From Oscillospiraceae bacterium (GTDB lineage: Bacteria > Bacillota_A > Clostridia > Oscillospirales > Oscillospiraceae): a stretch of DNA of 17,193 nucleotides. Below the pieces are notes generated by a model. It was given only the letters and a program-made list of their open reading frames with translations. It was not told the origin of the DNA and did not search any database. Location of the stretch: NCBI GenBank assembly GCA_017549325.1, contig JAFYVA010000072.1, forward strand, positions 1 through 17,193. Reading direction: 5' to 3'. The position numbers were made by a program, and so were the translations under genes. Of the stretch, positions 6,232 to 13,563 are shown piece after piece (position 1 is the first letter of the stretch; each line of letters starts with the position of its first letter).

Positions 6232-7623
6232 ATGGGTAAATTGCGATTTTTACTGGCGCTGTGGATGGCCAAGCTGTCCATTCCCGCGCTGAAGATCACA
6301 GGACATAACGGCACAGATTTTCCCGGCGCACTGGCGCTGAAGCTGTGCCCCCATTTCCTGCGCTATATGGGTCGGCCCAAGACGGTGATCTCCGTCACCG
6401 GCACCAACGGAAAAACGACTGTCAGCAATATGCTGACGGATATTCTGGAGCGCCGCGGCCTCCGCGTCATGTCCAACCGCGCCGGCTCCAACATCACCTC
6501 CGGCATCTCCACCGCCCTCATCCGCAACTGCGACCTCTTCGGCCGCGTTCGCAAGTGCGATATGGCGGTGCTGGAAGTGGACGAGCGGGCCTCCGGCCGC
6601 ATCTATCCCCACATCAAACCCGATTTCGTGGTGATCACCAACCTGTTCCGCGACTCCATCATGCGTAACGCACACCCCTATTTCATCGCCGACATCCTCA
6701 GCCGCGCCATCCCCAAGAGCGCCAAGCTGATTTTGAATGCCGACGACCTGATCTCCGCAGGCGTGGCCCCCGAGAATCAGCGGGTCTACTTCGGCATCGA
6801 CAGGATGGCAGGGGATACGGAGTCGTGCATCAACCTCATTGACGATGTGCGTATCTGCCCCAAATGCAGCGGCAAGCTCCACTATGAATTCCGCCGCTAT
6901 CACCACATCGGCCGCGCCGTCTGCCGCGACTGCGGCTTTGCCTCCCCCGAGGCGAAGTATCTGGCACAGAATGTCGATATCGCCGATCGTCGCATGACAC
7001 TGGTGGAGGACGGCGCTTCCTACGACTACCCCCTCATTACAGACAGCATTTTCAACGTCTATAACATGGTCACCGTCACCGCCGTACTGCGCCAGCTGGG
7101 CTGGACTCACGACGAGATCGCCAAAGCGCTGGGCGAGGCTACCGTCACTGCCTCCCGCCACAGCAGCGAATCGGTCGGTCAGGTGACACTGGTGCGCCAG
7201 ATGTCCAAGGAGAAGAACGCTCTGGCCGGTTCCCGCGCCTTTGACTACATCGCAGGCCGCGAAGGACGCAAGGAGCTTCTGTTGATGATGAACTGTCTCG
7301 GCGACGCCGCTCACTGGTCGGAGAACTCCTGCTGGATCTACGATGCCGACTTCGAGTTCCTGGCCCACGAGAGCATCGTCCAGATCGTCTGCACCGGTGC
7401 CCGGGCCGAGGACTACAGACTGCGACTTCTCATGGCGGGCGTTGCCGAGGAGAAAATCGTGGTAGAGCGGGATGAGTTCCGCGCCGCCGAACGGCTCCTC
7501 TTCACCCCCGGCGACCATATCTACCAGCTCTACGGCACCGACTCTATGGCCCTTTCCTATAAGGTATACGACCACCTGAAGAAGCTGGCACTGCGCCACA
7601 GCGGAAAGGAGGCAGCGGAATGA
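6232..7623 (+). CDS. murT: MurT-like Mur ligase (MurT/DUF1727 family), divergent clostridial type
   Basis: A 463-residue ATP-dependent amide ligase of the Mur family. In canonical systems MurT with GatD amidates the D-glutamate of lipid II to D-isoglutamine. The ATP site G-T-N-G-K-T-T is at 57-63. A four-cysteine zinc ribbon typical of MurT lies at C209/C212 and C231/C234. The C-terminal DUF1727 region holds W-I-Y-D-A-D-F-E (368-375), the segment expected to carry the Asp that completes the GatD triad in canonical complexes. The motif after the T-N-L-F-R-D step reads S-I-M-R-N-A-H-P rather than the Q-L-D-R-Y-G-E I associate with canonical MurT. The gene starts 5 bases after the mnmG stop, and its stop overlaps the next start (ATGA). 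Ligase chemistry is likely; a lipid II substrate is uncertain because the partner lacks a glutaminase site. Confidence 0.85.
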   Translation: MGKLRFLLALWMAKLSIPALKITGHNGTDFPGALALKLCPHFLRYMGRPKTVISVTGTNGKTTVSNMLTDILERRGLRVMSNRAGSNITSGISTALIRNCDLFGRVRKCDMAVLEVDERASGRIYPHIKPDFVVITNLFRDSIMRNAHPYFIADILSRAIPKSAKLILNADDLISAGVAPENQRVYFGIDRMAGDTESCINLIDDVRICPKCSGKLHYEFRRYHHIGRAVCRDCGFASPEAKYLAQNVDIADRRMTLVEDGASYDYPLITDSIFNVYNMVTVTAVLRQLGWTHDEIAKALGEATVTASRHSSESVGQVTLVRQMSKEKNALAGSRAFDYIAGREGRKELLLMMNCLGDAAHWSENSCWIYDADFEFLAHESIVQIVCTGARAEDYRLRLLMAGVAEEKIVVERDEFRAAERLLFTPGDHIYQLYGTDSMALSYKVYDHLKKLALRHSGKEAAE

Positions 7624-8330
7624 AAATCGAAGTGTTGTTCCCCGAGATCGGCAATCTCTGCGGCGATTTGATGAATATCCGTTACCTGCAGCAGTGCTGC
7701 AGCGATATCGAGGTCGTCGAGACCGACCTCAAATCCCGCCCCCGTTTCCTGGATGAGGACATCGCCCTCGTGTATCTGGGCAGCCTCACCGAGCGCGGCC
7801 TGGAACTGGCGGCAGAGGCACTGACCCCCGTCAAAGAAGAGCTGCTCTCCAAGCTCTCTGCCGGCCAGCGGATGCTGGTGACCGGCAACGCCGTGGATGC
7901 CCTCAGCCTCAGCGCCGACAGCGACGAGGGCTGGCATCTGGACGGTCTTGGTATTCTGCCCACCCGCGCCCGTTACAAGATGATGCAGCGGCACAACAGC
8001 TTCTACCTCGGCTCTTTCGGGGATATGGAGATCGTGGGCTTTAAGAGTCTGTTCGGTCACAGCTACGACGCTCCCGAGGAGAACGCCCTGTTCACCACGC
8101 TTCGCGGCGTTGGCCGCAACGAGGGGACGGCTTTGGAGGGCTGGCACATCGGCAATTTGGTGGCCACCTATCTCACCGGCCCGCTGCTGGTGCTGAATCC
8201 TCCCTTCTGCAAGTGGCTGCTGCGCGAGCTGGGCTGCGACGATACGCTGGCCTTTGAAGAGGCCGCCTTTGCCGCCTACGAGCAGCGCTTGAGCGAATTC
8301 CGCGACGAAAATCGCCCGTGGAAGTATTAA
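7620..8330 (+). CDS. gatD: GatD-like class I glutamine amidotransferase homologue with a degenerate active site
   Basis: A 236-residue CobB/CobQ-type amidotransferase-fold protein. It starts with the GatD-like M-K-I-E-V-L-F-P-E-I-G-N-L-C-G-D-L and has V-A-T-Y-L-T-G-P-L-L-V-L-N-P near the C-terminus (181-194), matching the T-Y-L-H-G-P region of GatD. Where an active enzyme has the nucleophile in C-G-G/S-x-Q, this one reads V87-T88-G89-N90-A91, so Cys is replaced. The catalytic His position is Thr186. Both glutaminase residues are therefore missing, while the fold landmarks remain and the frame is intact. The ATGA overlap with the murT-like stop and an AAAGGAGG site 7 bases upstream indicate coupled expression and probably a stable complex. 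Likely roles are a structural or allosteric subunit, or free-ammonia or other amine transfer; it should not hydrolyse glutamine. Confidence 0.85.
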   Translation: MKIEVLFPEIGNLCGDLMNIRYLQQCCSDIEVVETDLKSRPRFLDEDIALVYLGSLTERGLELAAEALTPVKEELLSKLSAGQRMLVTGNAVDALSLSADSDEGWHLDGLGILPTRARYKMMQRHNSFYLGSFGDMEIVGFKSLFGHSYDAPEENALFTTLRGVGRNEGTALEGWHIGNLVATYLTGPLLVLNPPFCKWLLRELGCDDTLAFEEAAFAAYEQRLSEFRDENRPWKY

Positions 8331-8369
8331 ACTCCCAACTCTACGCTCCGTAGACAGGATTCACAGTCA

Positions 8370-8396
8370 CAGGGATGGACGGACAGTCCTTCCCTG
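8370..8396. other. Dyad/hairpin between the gatD-like gene and the XRE regulator gene
   Basis: CAGGGA-T-GGAC (8370-8380) is repeated inverted as GTCC-T-TCCCTG (8386-8396) around a 5-base loop, with one T-T mismatch. No U-tract follows, so it is a poor terminator. It may be an operator for the downstream HTH gene or a 3' processing hairpin for the mnmG operon. A smaller CTACG/CGTAG hairpin lies at 8341-8353. An A/T-rich TATTAT (8402-8407) could be the -10 of the next gene, but no convincing -35 is visible. Confidence 0.45.
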
Positions 8397-8432
8397 ATGC
8401 ATATTATAGCTATATCGAAAGGAGGACTCCCT

Positions 8433-9353
8433 ATGGATACCACAAAAACCGGCACATATCTCGCCACCCTTCGCAAAAACGCGGATATGACGCAGCAGGA
8501 AGTAGCCGAGCGTCTTGGGATTTCCAATAAAACCGTTAGCAAATGGGAGTCCGGCGGCGGATTCCCCGATATTTCCCTTCTCCCCGCCCTCGCCGTGCTC
8601 TACGGTGTCAGTGCAGACGAGCTGCTGGCAGGTGAGTCGCTGCCGCAGGCCCGCACCGCCCCTTCTCAGGTAGAGCACTTCCTCTCCCAGCGGCAAACGC
8701 TGCGCTTTCGCATCGGCTATGCTGTGGCGGCGCTGTGCCTGTTGGCGGCGATGCTGTTTCGTTACAGTCCCGCAGCCGTGCAGGGTTTGCTGATCGCTGC
8801 CGCAGCCGCCGCACTGTGGATCGGCTGGGGCTCTTGCTCCAAACAAGAGCTCAGTCGGCGCTTGTCGATGCTCCTTCCCTTTGCCGTCGTGGCAGTATGG
8901 CTGATGGCCGAGTTGGTGCTGGCTACGCCGCTTTCTGTCGCCCTGACAAAGGGTAATGCTCAGTTTCTTTCCTCGCTTCGTCACCACTTGCAGCGACTGC
9001 TTCCGTGGGATATTACGCTTATCCTGCTGCCCGCCGTCTATGTATTGCTGCGCGGGGCAACAAAGCAGTGGGGTGAATCAAGCCATTTGCTCTCCCGCCC
9101 TTATTTTTGGGTGCTGTTCTCCGGATGGGCGCTCTATCTAATCGAAGAAATTATCCGTTTTGCCATGCTCTATCCCAAGGCTGTCATCCTCTTGGAAACA
9201 AGCGGCACCTCCTATGTCAACCAAAAGCGGTCTGCCGATTTTTACAGTATCTGGTATGCCTTTTACAACATCCCGTGGTACATTATCGGCGCTACCTCTG
9301 TAGCCCTCATTGTTGTAGCATTGGTGCAATTTAACAAGAAAACCAAACAATAA
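8433..9353 (+). CDS. Membrane-anchored XRE/Cro-type transcriptional regulator
   Basis: A 306-residue fusion of an N-terminal helix-turn-helix domain (about 7-65; M-T-Q-Q-E-V-A-E-R-L-G-I-S-N-K-T-V-S-K-W-E) with a C-terminal region of about six hydrophobic segments (about 93-110, 114-132, 146-170, 192-206, 224-248 and 282-300). The HTH half is typical of clostridial XRE regulators. The membrane half is not a domain I recognise, but this layout is common in proteins that sense membrane or envelope conditions. The start is fixed by AAAGGAGG 7 bases before ATG 8433. It is monocistronic with its own terminator. Some codons are A/T-ending and less biased than in the neighbouring housekeeping genes, consistent with a faster-evolving accessory gene. 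Confidence 0.88.
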   Translation: MDTTKTGTYLATLRKNADMTQQEVAERLGISNKTVSKWESGGGFPDISLLPALAVLYGVSADELLAGESLPQARTAPSQVEHFLSQRQTLRFRIGYAVAALCLLAAMLFRYSPAAVQGLLIAAAAAALWIGWGSCSKQELSRRLSMLLPFAVVAVWLMAELVLATPLSVALTKGNAQFLSSLRHHLQRLLPWDITLILLPAVYVLLRGATKQWGESSHLLSRPYFWVLFSGWALYLIEEIIRFAMLYPKAVILLETSGTSYVNQKRSADFYSIWYAFYNIPWYIIGATSVALIVVALVQFNKKTKQ

Positions 9354-9392
9354 GCAAAAAAGAAAGTCCCTCGCGGGACTTTCTTTTTTTGC
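9354..9392. terminator. Bidirectional terminator between convergent XRE-regulator and ileS genes
   Basis: GAAAGTCCC (9362-9370) pairs with GGGACTTTC (9375-9383) around TCGC, flanked by A6 and T7 tracts. It starts at the XRE-gene stop codon and lies 17 bases beyond the ileS stop, so it serves both genes. Confidence 0.93.
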
Positions 9393-9408
9393 GTTTTTAT
9401 GGCGTTGC

Positions 9409-12213
9409 TCAGGCCAGATCGGGGATCTTGGCAACCACGGCAGCGCAGCGGGGGCACAGGTCGGCGAACTTGGCATCCTTGCCCACCTCGGTGTGGTGCT
9501 TCCAGCAGCGGCCGCACTTGTCGCCCTTGGCCTCGGAGACCAGCACGCGGACGCCGGCCACGGGAGTGTCGGCACCCTGTGCATAGACCTCGGCATCGGT
9601 GGTGACCTCCACATCGGAGACGATGAACAGGTCGGCCCACTGATCCTCGAAGCTCTTGCGCAGCATCTCCAGATTGCCGCTCTGATCGGCCAGCGTCACA
9701 TGGGCCTCCAGAGCCTTACCGATCTTCTTCTCGGCACGGGCCTTCTCCAGTGCGGCGTTGACGCCGTCACGGAGCTGACGCAGGGCGGCCCACTGCACCA
9801 TCTCCTCCTCAGAGAGGGCATAGTCGGCGTAGGGCTGCACCATCTGATTGAACAGCACATTGCGGACATCGTCCTCGGCGCGGTGAGGCATGGTCAGCCA
9901 GATCTCATCGCAGGTGAAGGCCAGGATGGGCGCAAACAGACGGGTCATGGCATCCAGGATCAGGAACAGGGCAGTCAGTGCGCTGCGGCGGCCAAGGCCG
10001 TCGGCCTCATCGCAGTAGAGGCGATCCTTGATGATATCGAAGTAGAAGGAGCTCAGATCCACCACGCAGAAATCGTTGACCAGGTGGGAGATCACATGGA
10101 ACTCATACTCGTCATAGGCGGCGTATGCCTTCTCCAGCAGGGTGTTCAGGCGGGTGATGGCCCAGCGGTCCAGAGGCAGCATATCAGCGGGGGCCACCAG
10201 ATCGTTGGCATCGAAGTCCAGCAGGTTATCCAGGCAGAACTTGGCGGTGTTGCGGAACTTCAGATAGTTCTGGCTCAGCTGCTTGAAGATATCGTCGGAG
10301 CAGCGGACGTCCACATGGTAGTCGGCACTGCCGGCCCACAGACGCAGCATATCGGCACCGTACTTCTGGATGATCTCGTTGGGATCCATGCCGTTGCCCA
10401 GAGACTTGTGCATAGCGCGGCCCTCGCCGTCCACGGTCCAGCCGTGAGTCAGGCACTCCTTGAAGGGTGCGCCGCGGCCCAGAGCGCCAACGGCCACCAG
10501 CAGGGAGGACTGGAACCAACCGCGGTACTGGTCAGCACCCTCGATGTACATGGTGGAGGGCCAGAACTTCTGGTCGCGCTCCATGGTGCAGAAGTGGGTG
10601 GAACCGGAGTCGAACCAGCAATCCAGCGTGTCGGTCTCCTTCTCGAAGTGCTTGCCGCCGCAGTGGGGGCAGGCGAAATCGGCGGGCATCAGACCGGCGG
10701 CATCGCGCTCGAACCAGGCGTTGGAGCCGTGCTCCTCAAAGGCTGCGGAGACGGTAGCGATGGTCTCATCGGTGCACACGGGCTTGCCGCAATCCTTGCA
10801 GTAGAACACGGGGATGGGCAGACCCCAGCGGCGCTGACGGGAGATGCACCAGTCATTGCGCTCGCGGACCATGGCCTTGATGCGGTCGAGGCCCCAGGTG
10901 GGCAGCCAACGGACATCCTCACAGGCAGCGGTTGCCTCGTCCTTGAAGGAGTCGACAGAGCAGAACCACTGGGGAGTGGCGCGGAAGATGATGGGGTTCT
11001 TGCATCTCCAGCAGTGGGGATAGCTATGGACGATCTCCTCGCTGGCAAACAGGGAGCCGGCCTGCTTCATATCCTCGAGGATGACAGGGTTGGACTCCTC
11101 GGTCTTCATACCGGCATACTTGCCGGCATAGTCGGTGTGGCGGCCCTGATCGTCCACGGGCACCACCATGTCCATACCGTACTTGAGGCAGGTGAGATAG
11201 TCGTCAGCACCGAAGCCGGGAGCGGTATGAACGCAGCCGGTACCGCTGTCCATGGTGACATAGTCAGCCAGCAGCAGGCGGGAGGTCTTATCCAGGAAGG
11301 GGTGAGAGGCCAGCATATTCTCATAGAAGCAACCAGGGTGAGTCTCCACGATCTCATAGGACTCGAAGCCGCCCACCTTCATGACCTTCTCCACCAGAGC
11401 CTCGGCCATGATGTACATCTCGCCGTTGTCAGCCTTGACCACAGCGTAGCTCTCATCGGGATGGAGGGCGATGGCCAGGTTGCCGGGCAGGGTCCAGATG
11501 GTGGTGGTCCAGATGACGAAGTTCAGCTTGGCCTTGTCGAGGTGGCTCAGCTTGCCCAGATCATCGTTCATGGGGAACTTGACATACACGGTGGTGCAGG
11601 GATCATCCTTATACTCGATCTCAGCCTCAGCCAGAGCCGTCTCGTCGTGGGCGCACCAATACACGGGCTTGAGGCCCTTGTAGATGTAGCCCTTCTTGTA
11701 CATGGAGCCAAAGACCTTTACCTCTTCGGCCTCGAAGGTCTTATCCATGGTGCAGTAGGGGTGCTCCCAATCGCCCACCACGCCCATGCGCTGGAAGGCC
11801 TCGCTCTGGAGATTGACATACTTCTTGGCGTACTGCTCGCAGGCGCTGCGGAAGTCGGCATCGCTCATCTCCTTGTGGTTGAGCTTCTGCTCCTTGATGA
11901 TGGCAGACTCGATGGGCATGCCGTGGTTATCCCAACCGGGCATATAGGGGGTATAGTAGCCGCGCATGGCATAGCTGCGGGTGATGAAATCCTTGATGGA
12001 CTTGTTCAGGGCGTGACCCATGTGGATGTTGCCGTTGGAGAAGGGAGGGCCGTCGTGCAGGTTGAACAGGGGCTTGCCCTCGTTCTTCTTCAGCATCTCG
12101 TTGTAGATGTCGATCTCCTTCCAATGCTTGAGCATATCGGGCTCACGAACAGGGAGGCCGGCTCGCATGGGGAAGCCGCTCTTGGGCATATTCAGTGTCT
12201 TTTTGTACTCCAT
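9409..12213 (-). CDS. ileS: Isoleucyl-tRNA synthetase (IleRS, bacterial type)
   Basis: A 934-residue class I synthetase that charges tRNA-Ile with isoleucine. The HIGH signature is H64-M-G-H67 in G-N-I-H-M-G-H-A-L-N. The CP1 editing domain carries D-S-G-T-G-C-V-H-T-A-P-G-F-G-A-D-D-Y. The KMSKS loop is changed to M601-H-K-S-L-G-N, so the first Lys-Met-Ser part reads A-M-H. The C-terminal zinc ribbon has C900/C903 and C920/C923, and additional C-x2-C pairs lie within the catalytic half (C-W-R-C, C-K-D-C, C-P-H-C). Length and domain order match bacterial IleRS with a C-terminal Zn site, the mupirocin-sensitive type in other species, although sensitivity cannot be read here. Expression is controlled by the T-box leader at 12258-12531. 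Confidence 0.96.
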   Translation of the reverse strand: MEYKKTLNMPKSGFPMRAGLPVREPDMLKHWKEIDIYNEMLKKNEGKPLFNLHDGPPFSNGNIHMGHALNKSIKDFITRSYAMRGYYTPYMPGWDNHGMPIESAIIKEQKLNHKEMSDADFRSACEQYAKKYVNLQSEAFQRMGVVGDWEHPYCTMDKTFEAEEVKVFGSMYKKGYIYKGLKPVYWCAHDETALAEAEIEYKDDPCTTVYVKFPMNDDLGKLSHLDKAKLNFVIWTTTIWTLPGNLAIALHPDESYAVVKADNGEMYIMAEALVEKVMKVGGFESYEIVETHPGCFYENMLASHPFLDKTSRLLLADYVTMDSGTGCVHTAPGFGADDYLTCLKYGMDMVVPVDDQGRHTDYAGKYAGMKTEESNPVILEDMKQAGSLFASEEIVHSYPHCWRCKNPIIFRATPQWFCSVDSFKDEATAACEDVRWLPTWGLDRIKAMVRERNDWCISRQRRWGLPIPVFYCKDCGKPVCTDETIATVSAAFEEHGSNAWFERDAAGLMPADFACPHCGGKHFEKETDTLDCWFDSGSTHFCTMERDQKFWPSTMYIEGADQYRGWFQSSLLVAVGALGRGAPFKECLTHGWTVDGEGRAMHKSLGNGMDPNEIIQKYGADMLRLWAGSADYHVDVRCSDDIFKQLSQNYLKFRNTAKFCLDNLLDFDANDLVAPADMLPLDRWAITRLNTLLEKAYAAYDEYEFHVISHLVNDFCVVDLSSFYFDIIKDRLYCDEADGLGRRSALTALFLILDAMTRLFAPILAFTCDEIWLTMPHRAEDDVRNVLFNQMVQPYADYALSEEEMVQWAALRQLRDGVNAALEKARAEKKIGKALEAHVTLADQSGNLEMLRKSFEDQWADLFIVSDVEVTTDAEVYAQGADTPVAGVRVLVSEAKGDKCGRCWKHHTEVGKDAKFADLCPRCAAVVAKIPDLA

Positions 12214-12257
12214 TGTGTGTCTCCTTATATTTCATAATGAGTTATCAAAATAAAAAA

Positions 12258-12531
12258 CGCCTTTGTCTCCTTTACAAGAGACAAAGGCGCATAATAACCT
12301 CTGCGGTACCACTCTTCTTGCTGCGCACGGCGCAGCCGCTCAGATCCCACCAACCGTGGGCGCGGGATGATAACGGCCCGCCGCCGTCCGTACTTACTTG
12401 CCTGGGTTTCAGCCGGATGCTCCGGGGTGATGCTCACATGCCGCCCGCCGCCGTTTTACACCTGCCAACGGCTCTCTTCGCGTCGAGGCGAAACACTGAG
12501 ACTGTCCCCTTCATTGCTTTTAGACATATAC
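12258..12531 (-). promoter_or_regulatory. T-box riboswitch (tRNA-Ile sensing) upstream of ileS
   Basis: A leader of about 320 bases contains the conserved T-box core GAGTGGTACCGC (+ strand 12303-12314), whose UGGU bulge would pair with the acceptor end of uncharged tRNA. The transcription terminator is a 12-bp stem (12258-12269 with 12278-12289) followed leftward by six U residues. Upstream, Stem I features include AAGAGAGC (12471-12478), GGTGTAAAA in the distal loop region (12454-12462) and an ATC-A candidate specifier codon (ATC at 12429-12431, read on the minus strand), which encodes isoleucine and fits the downstream gene. Uncharged tRNA-Ile should stabilise the antiterminator and allow ileS transcription. 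Confidence 0.93.
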
Positions 12532-12538
12532 AAGGGGT

Positions 12539-12567
12539 ATATTACCCTGTTTTTCCGCGTTTGTCAA
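12539..12567 (-). promoter_or_regulatory. Promoter of the T-box-ileS transcript
   Basis: On the minus strand a perfect TTGACA (12562-12567) is followed by a 17-base spacer and TAATAT (12539-12544). The start is predicted near 12532, just upstream of T-box Stem I. Confidence 0.85.
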
Positions 12568-12574
12568 TGGGAAA

Positions 12575-12598
12575 GTTGCCGCAAACAGGCGGCTTTTC
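12575..12598 (-). terminator. Possible weak terminator after the comM-thiI-cinA operon
   Basis: Directly after the stop codon of the unknown membrane-protein gene, GCCGC-ctgttt-GCGGC forms a hairpin, with flanking GGAAA/TTTCC that could extend it. The U-tract is poor (AACTTTCC), so termination may be partial and some read-through into ileS is possible. Confidence 0.4.
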
Positions 12599-12599
12599 C

Positions 12600-13082
12600 T
12601 TAAAATACGCCCAACTGGGTCAAAATACCGCCCAGACCGATGACGGTGTAGAGCACGCCGAAGATGGTCAGGATCAGGGTGATGATGCCGTAGCCGGCAC
12701 CGGATTTCTGCTGGTGGTAGTGCTTGCGTACATAGAACAGAACAAGGCAGGCAATACCCAGCAGCAGAGAGCTGATGTTGACCAGCCACAGGCTGTCGGG
12801 GAAGGCGGCCATACGCAGGATCAGCGTCACCACCACGGCGCCGAAGAGTACGCCCAGGATCACCTTCATCTTCATCGGCAGCTTCACCTTTTCACGGTTG
12901 GCGGCCTTCTGGTTGATCTTGTGGGCAACGTAGGCGCCGGTGCCGGTAGCGTTATAGCCCTTGTAGTTGCTGTTCTTTTTCTTGGCGTGGTAATTTTTAT
13001 TGGGATTGCCCTTGGCCTTGCGGATCTGCTCGGCCTGATTGGCATACTGGTTGGTCATGGTATAGTTGGTATTCTTAGCCAT
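12600..13082 (-). CDS. Unknown membrane protein with a basic Asn/Lys/Tyr-rich N-terminal tail
   Basis: A 160-residue protein I do not recognise. Residues 1-68 are hydrophilic and strongly basic, rich in Asn, Tyr, Lys and Gln (for example K-N-P/S-N and K-K-K-N-S-N-Y-K repeats of flavour rather than exact repeats). This is followed by three predicted transmembrane helices at about 71-90, 97-117 and 131-156. The start is supported by AGGAGA 8 bases upstream, formed partly by the cinA stop region, and the gap to cinA is only 13 bases. It is the last gene of the comM-thiI-cinA operon. The basic tail is probably cytoplasmic and might bind nucleic acid or acidic lipids; this is inference only. Confidence 0.75.
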   Translation of the reverse strand: MAKNTNYTMTNQYANQAEQIRKAKGNPNKNYHAKKKNSNYKGYNATGTGAYVAHKINQKAANREKVKLPMKMKVILGVLFGAVVVTLILRMAAFPDSLWLVNISSLLLGIACLVLFYVRKHYHQQKSGAGYGIITLILTIFGVLYTVIGLGGILTQLGVF

Positions 13083-13095
13083 TGTTGTTCTCTCC

Positions 13096-13557
13096 TTACA
13101 TCATTTGCCGCAGCAGTAGCCAGAGCATGGCGTTGACGCTCTGCTCCCGCACCTTCTCACGGTCACCGCTCAGCTGCAGCTTTTCGCTGACGGTCTTCTC
13201 CTCCGAGGACAAGGCGATAAACACGGTGCCCACCACATTGCCCATCTCGTCGCTGGTGGGGCCGGCCACACCGGTAACGGACAGGGCAAAATCGGCGCCG
13301 GTCACGCGGCGCACGCCCTCGGCCATCTCCCGCGCCGTCTCAGCCGAGACAGCACCGTGAGTGGACAGCGTTTCCTCTTTCACGCCCAGCAGGCGCATTT
13401 TCACCTCATTGACATAGCTCACCACGCCGCCGTAAAACACGGCGGAGGCACCGGAGATATCGGTCAGTCGCTTGGCGCACAGACCGCCGGTGCAGCTCTC
13501 GGCTACGGCAAGGGTCTTGCCACGCTGGGCAAGCACTTCAATTACGCGTTTTTCCAT
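13096..13557 (-). CDS. cinA: CinA C-terminal-domain protein (PncC-type nicotinamide-nucleotide amidohydrolase)
   Basis: A 153-residue stand-alone CinA C-terminal domain. Characterised relatives (PncC) deamidate nicotinamide mononucleotide to nicotinate mononucleotide in NAD salvage. The A-E-S-C-T-G-G motif places the nucleophilic Ser at 21, and the Y42-G-G-V-V-S-Y-x-N-x-x-K53 segment supplies the conserved Tyr and Lys. The later glycine-rich loop reads V-T-G-V-A-G-P-T-S-D-E-M-G-N-V-V-G-T-V, with T-S-D in place of the common G-G-G. The N-terminal COG1058 domain of full-length CinA is absent. It starts 6 bases after the thiI stop with no clear ribosome binding site, so translation is probably coupled to thiI. 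Confidence 0.9.
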   Translation of the reverse strand: MEKRVIEVLAQRGKTLAVAESCTGGLCAKRLTDISGASAVFYGGVVSYVNEVKMRLLGVKEETLSTHGAVSAETAREMAEGVRRVTGADFALSVTGVAGPTSDEMGNVVGTVFIALSSEEKTVSEKLQLSGDREKVREQSVNAMLWLLLRQMM

Positions 13558-13563
13558 CGCTTT

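Noticed and set aside
6250..7599. 449-codon open frame antisense to the murT-like gene
   Set aside because: The murT-like frame has recognisable ATP and zinc motifs and operon spacing. The antisense frame has none and no ribosome binding site.
7620..8330. Calling the gatD-like gene a pseudogene
   Set aside because: Only catalytic positions are changed. Length, frame, start signals and the rest of the conserved segments are intact, so a functional non-catalytic protein is more likely.
8397..8432. Upstream ATG for the XRE regulator at 8397
   Set aside because: The ATG at 8433 has a perfect AAAGGAGG at correct spacing and begins directly before the HTH domain; the upstream 12 codons include the ribosome binding site itself.
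9493..12237. 914-codon open frame on the plus strand opposite ileS
   Set aside because: It mirrors the codon bias of ileS, with repetitive Gly/Ala/Val/His/Gln content, no domains, and extends into the T-box leader; it is a shadow frame.
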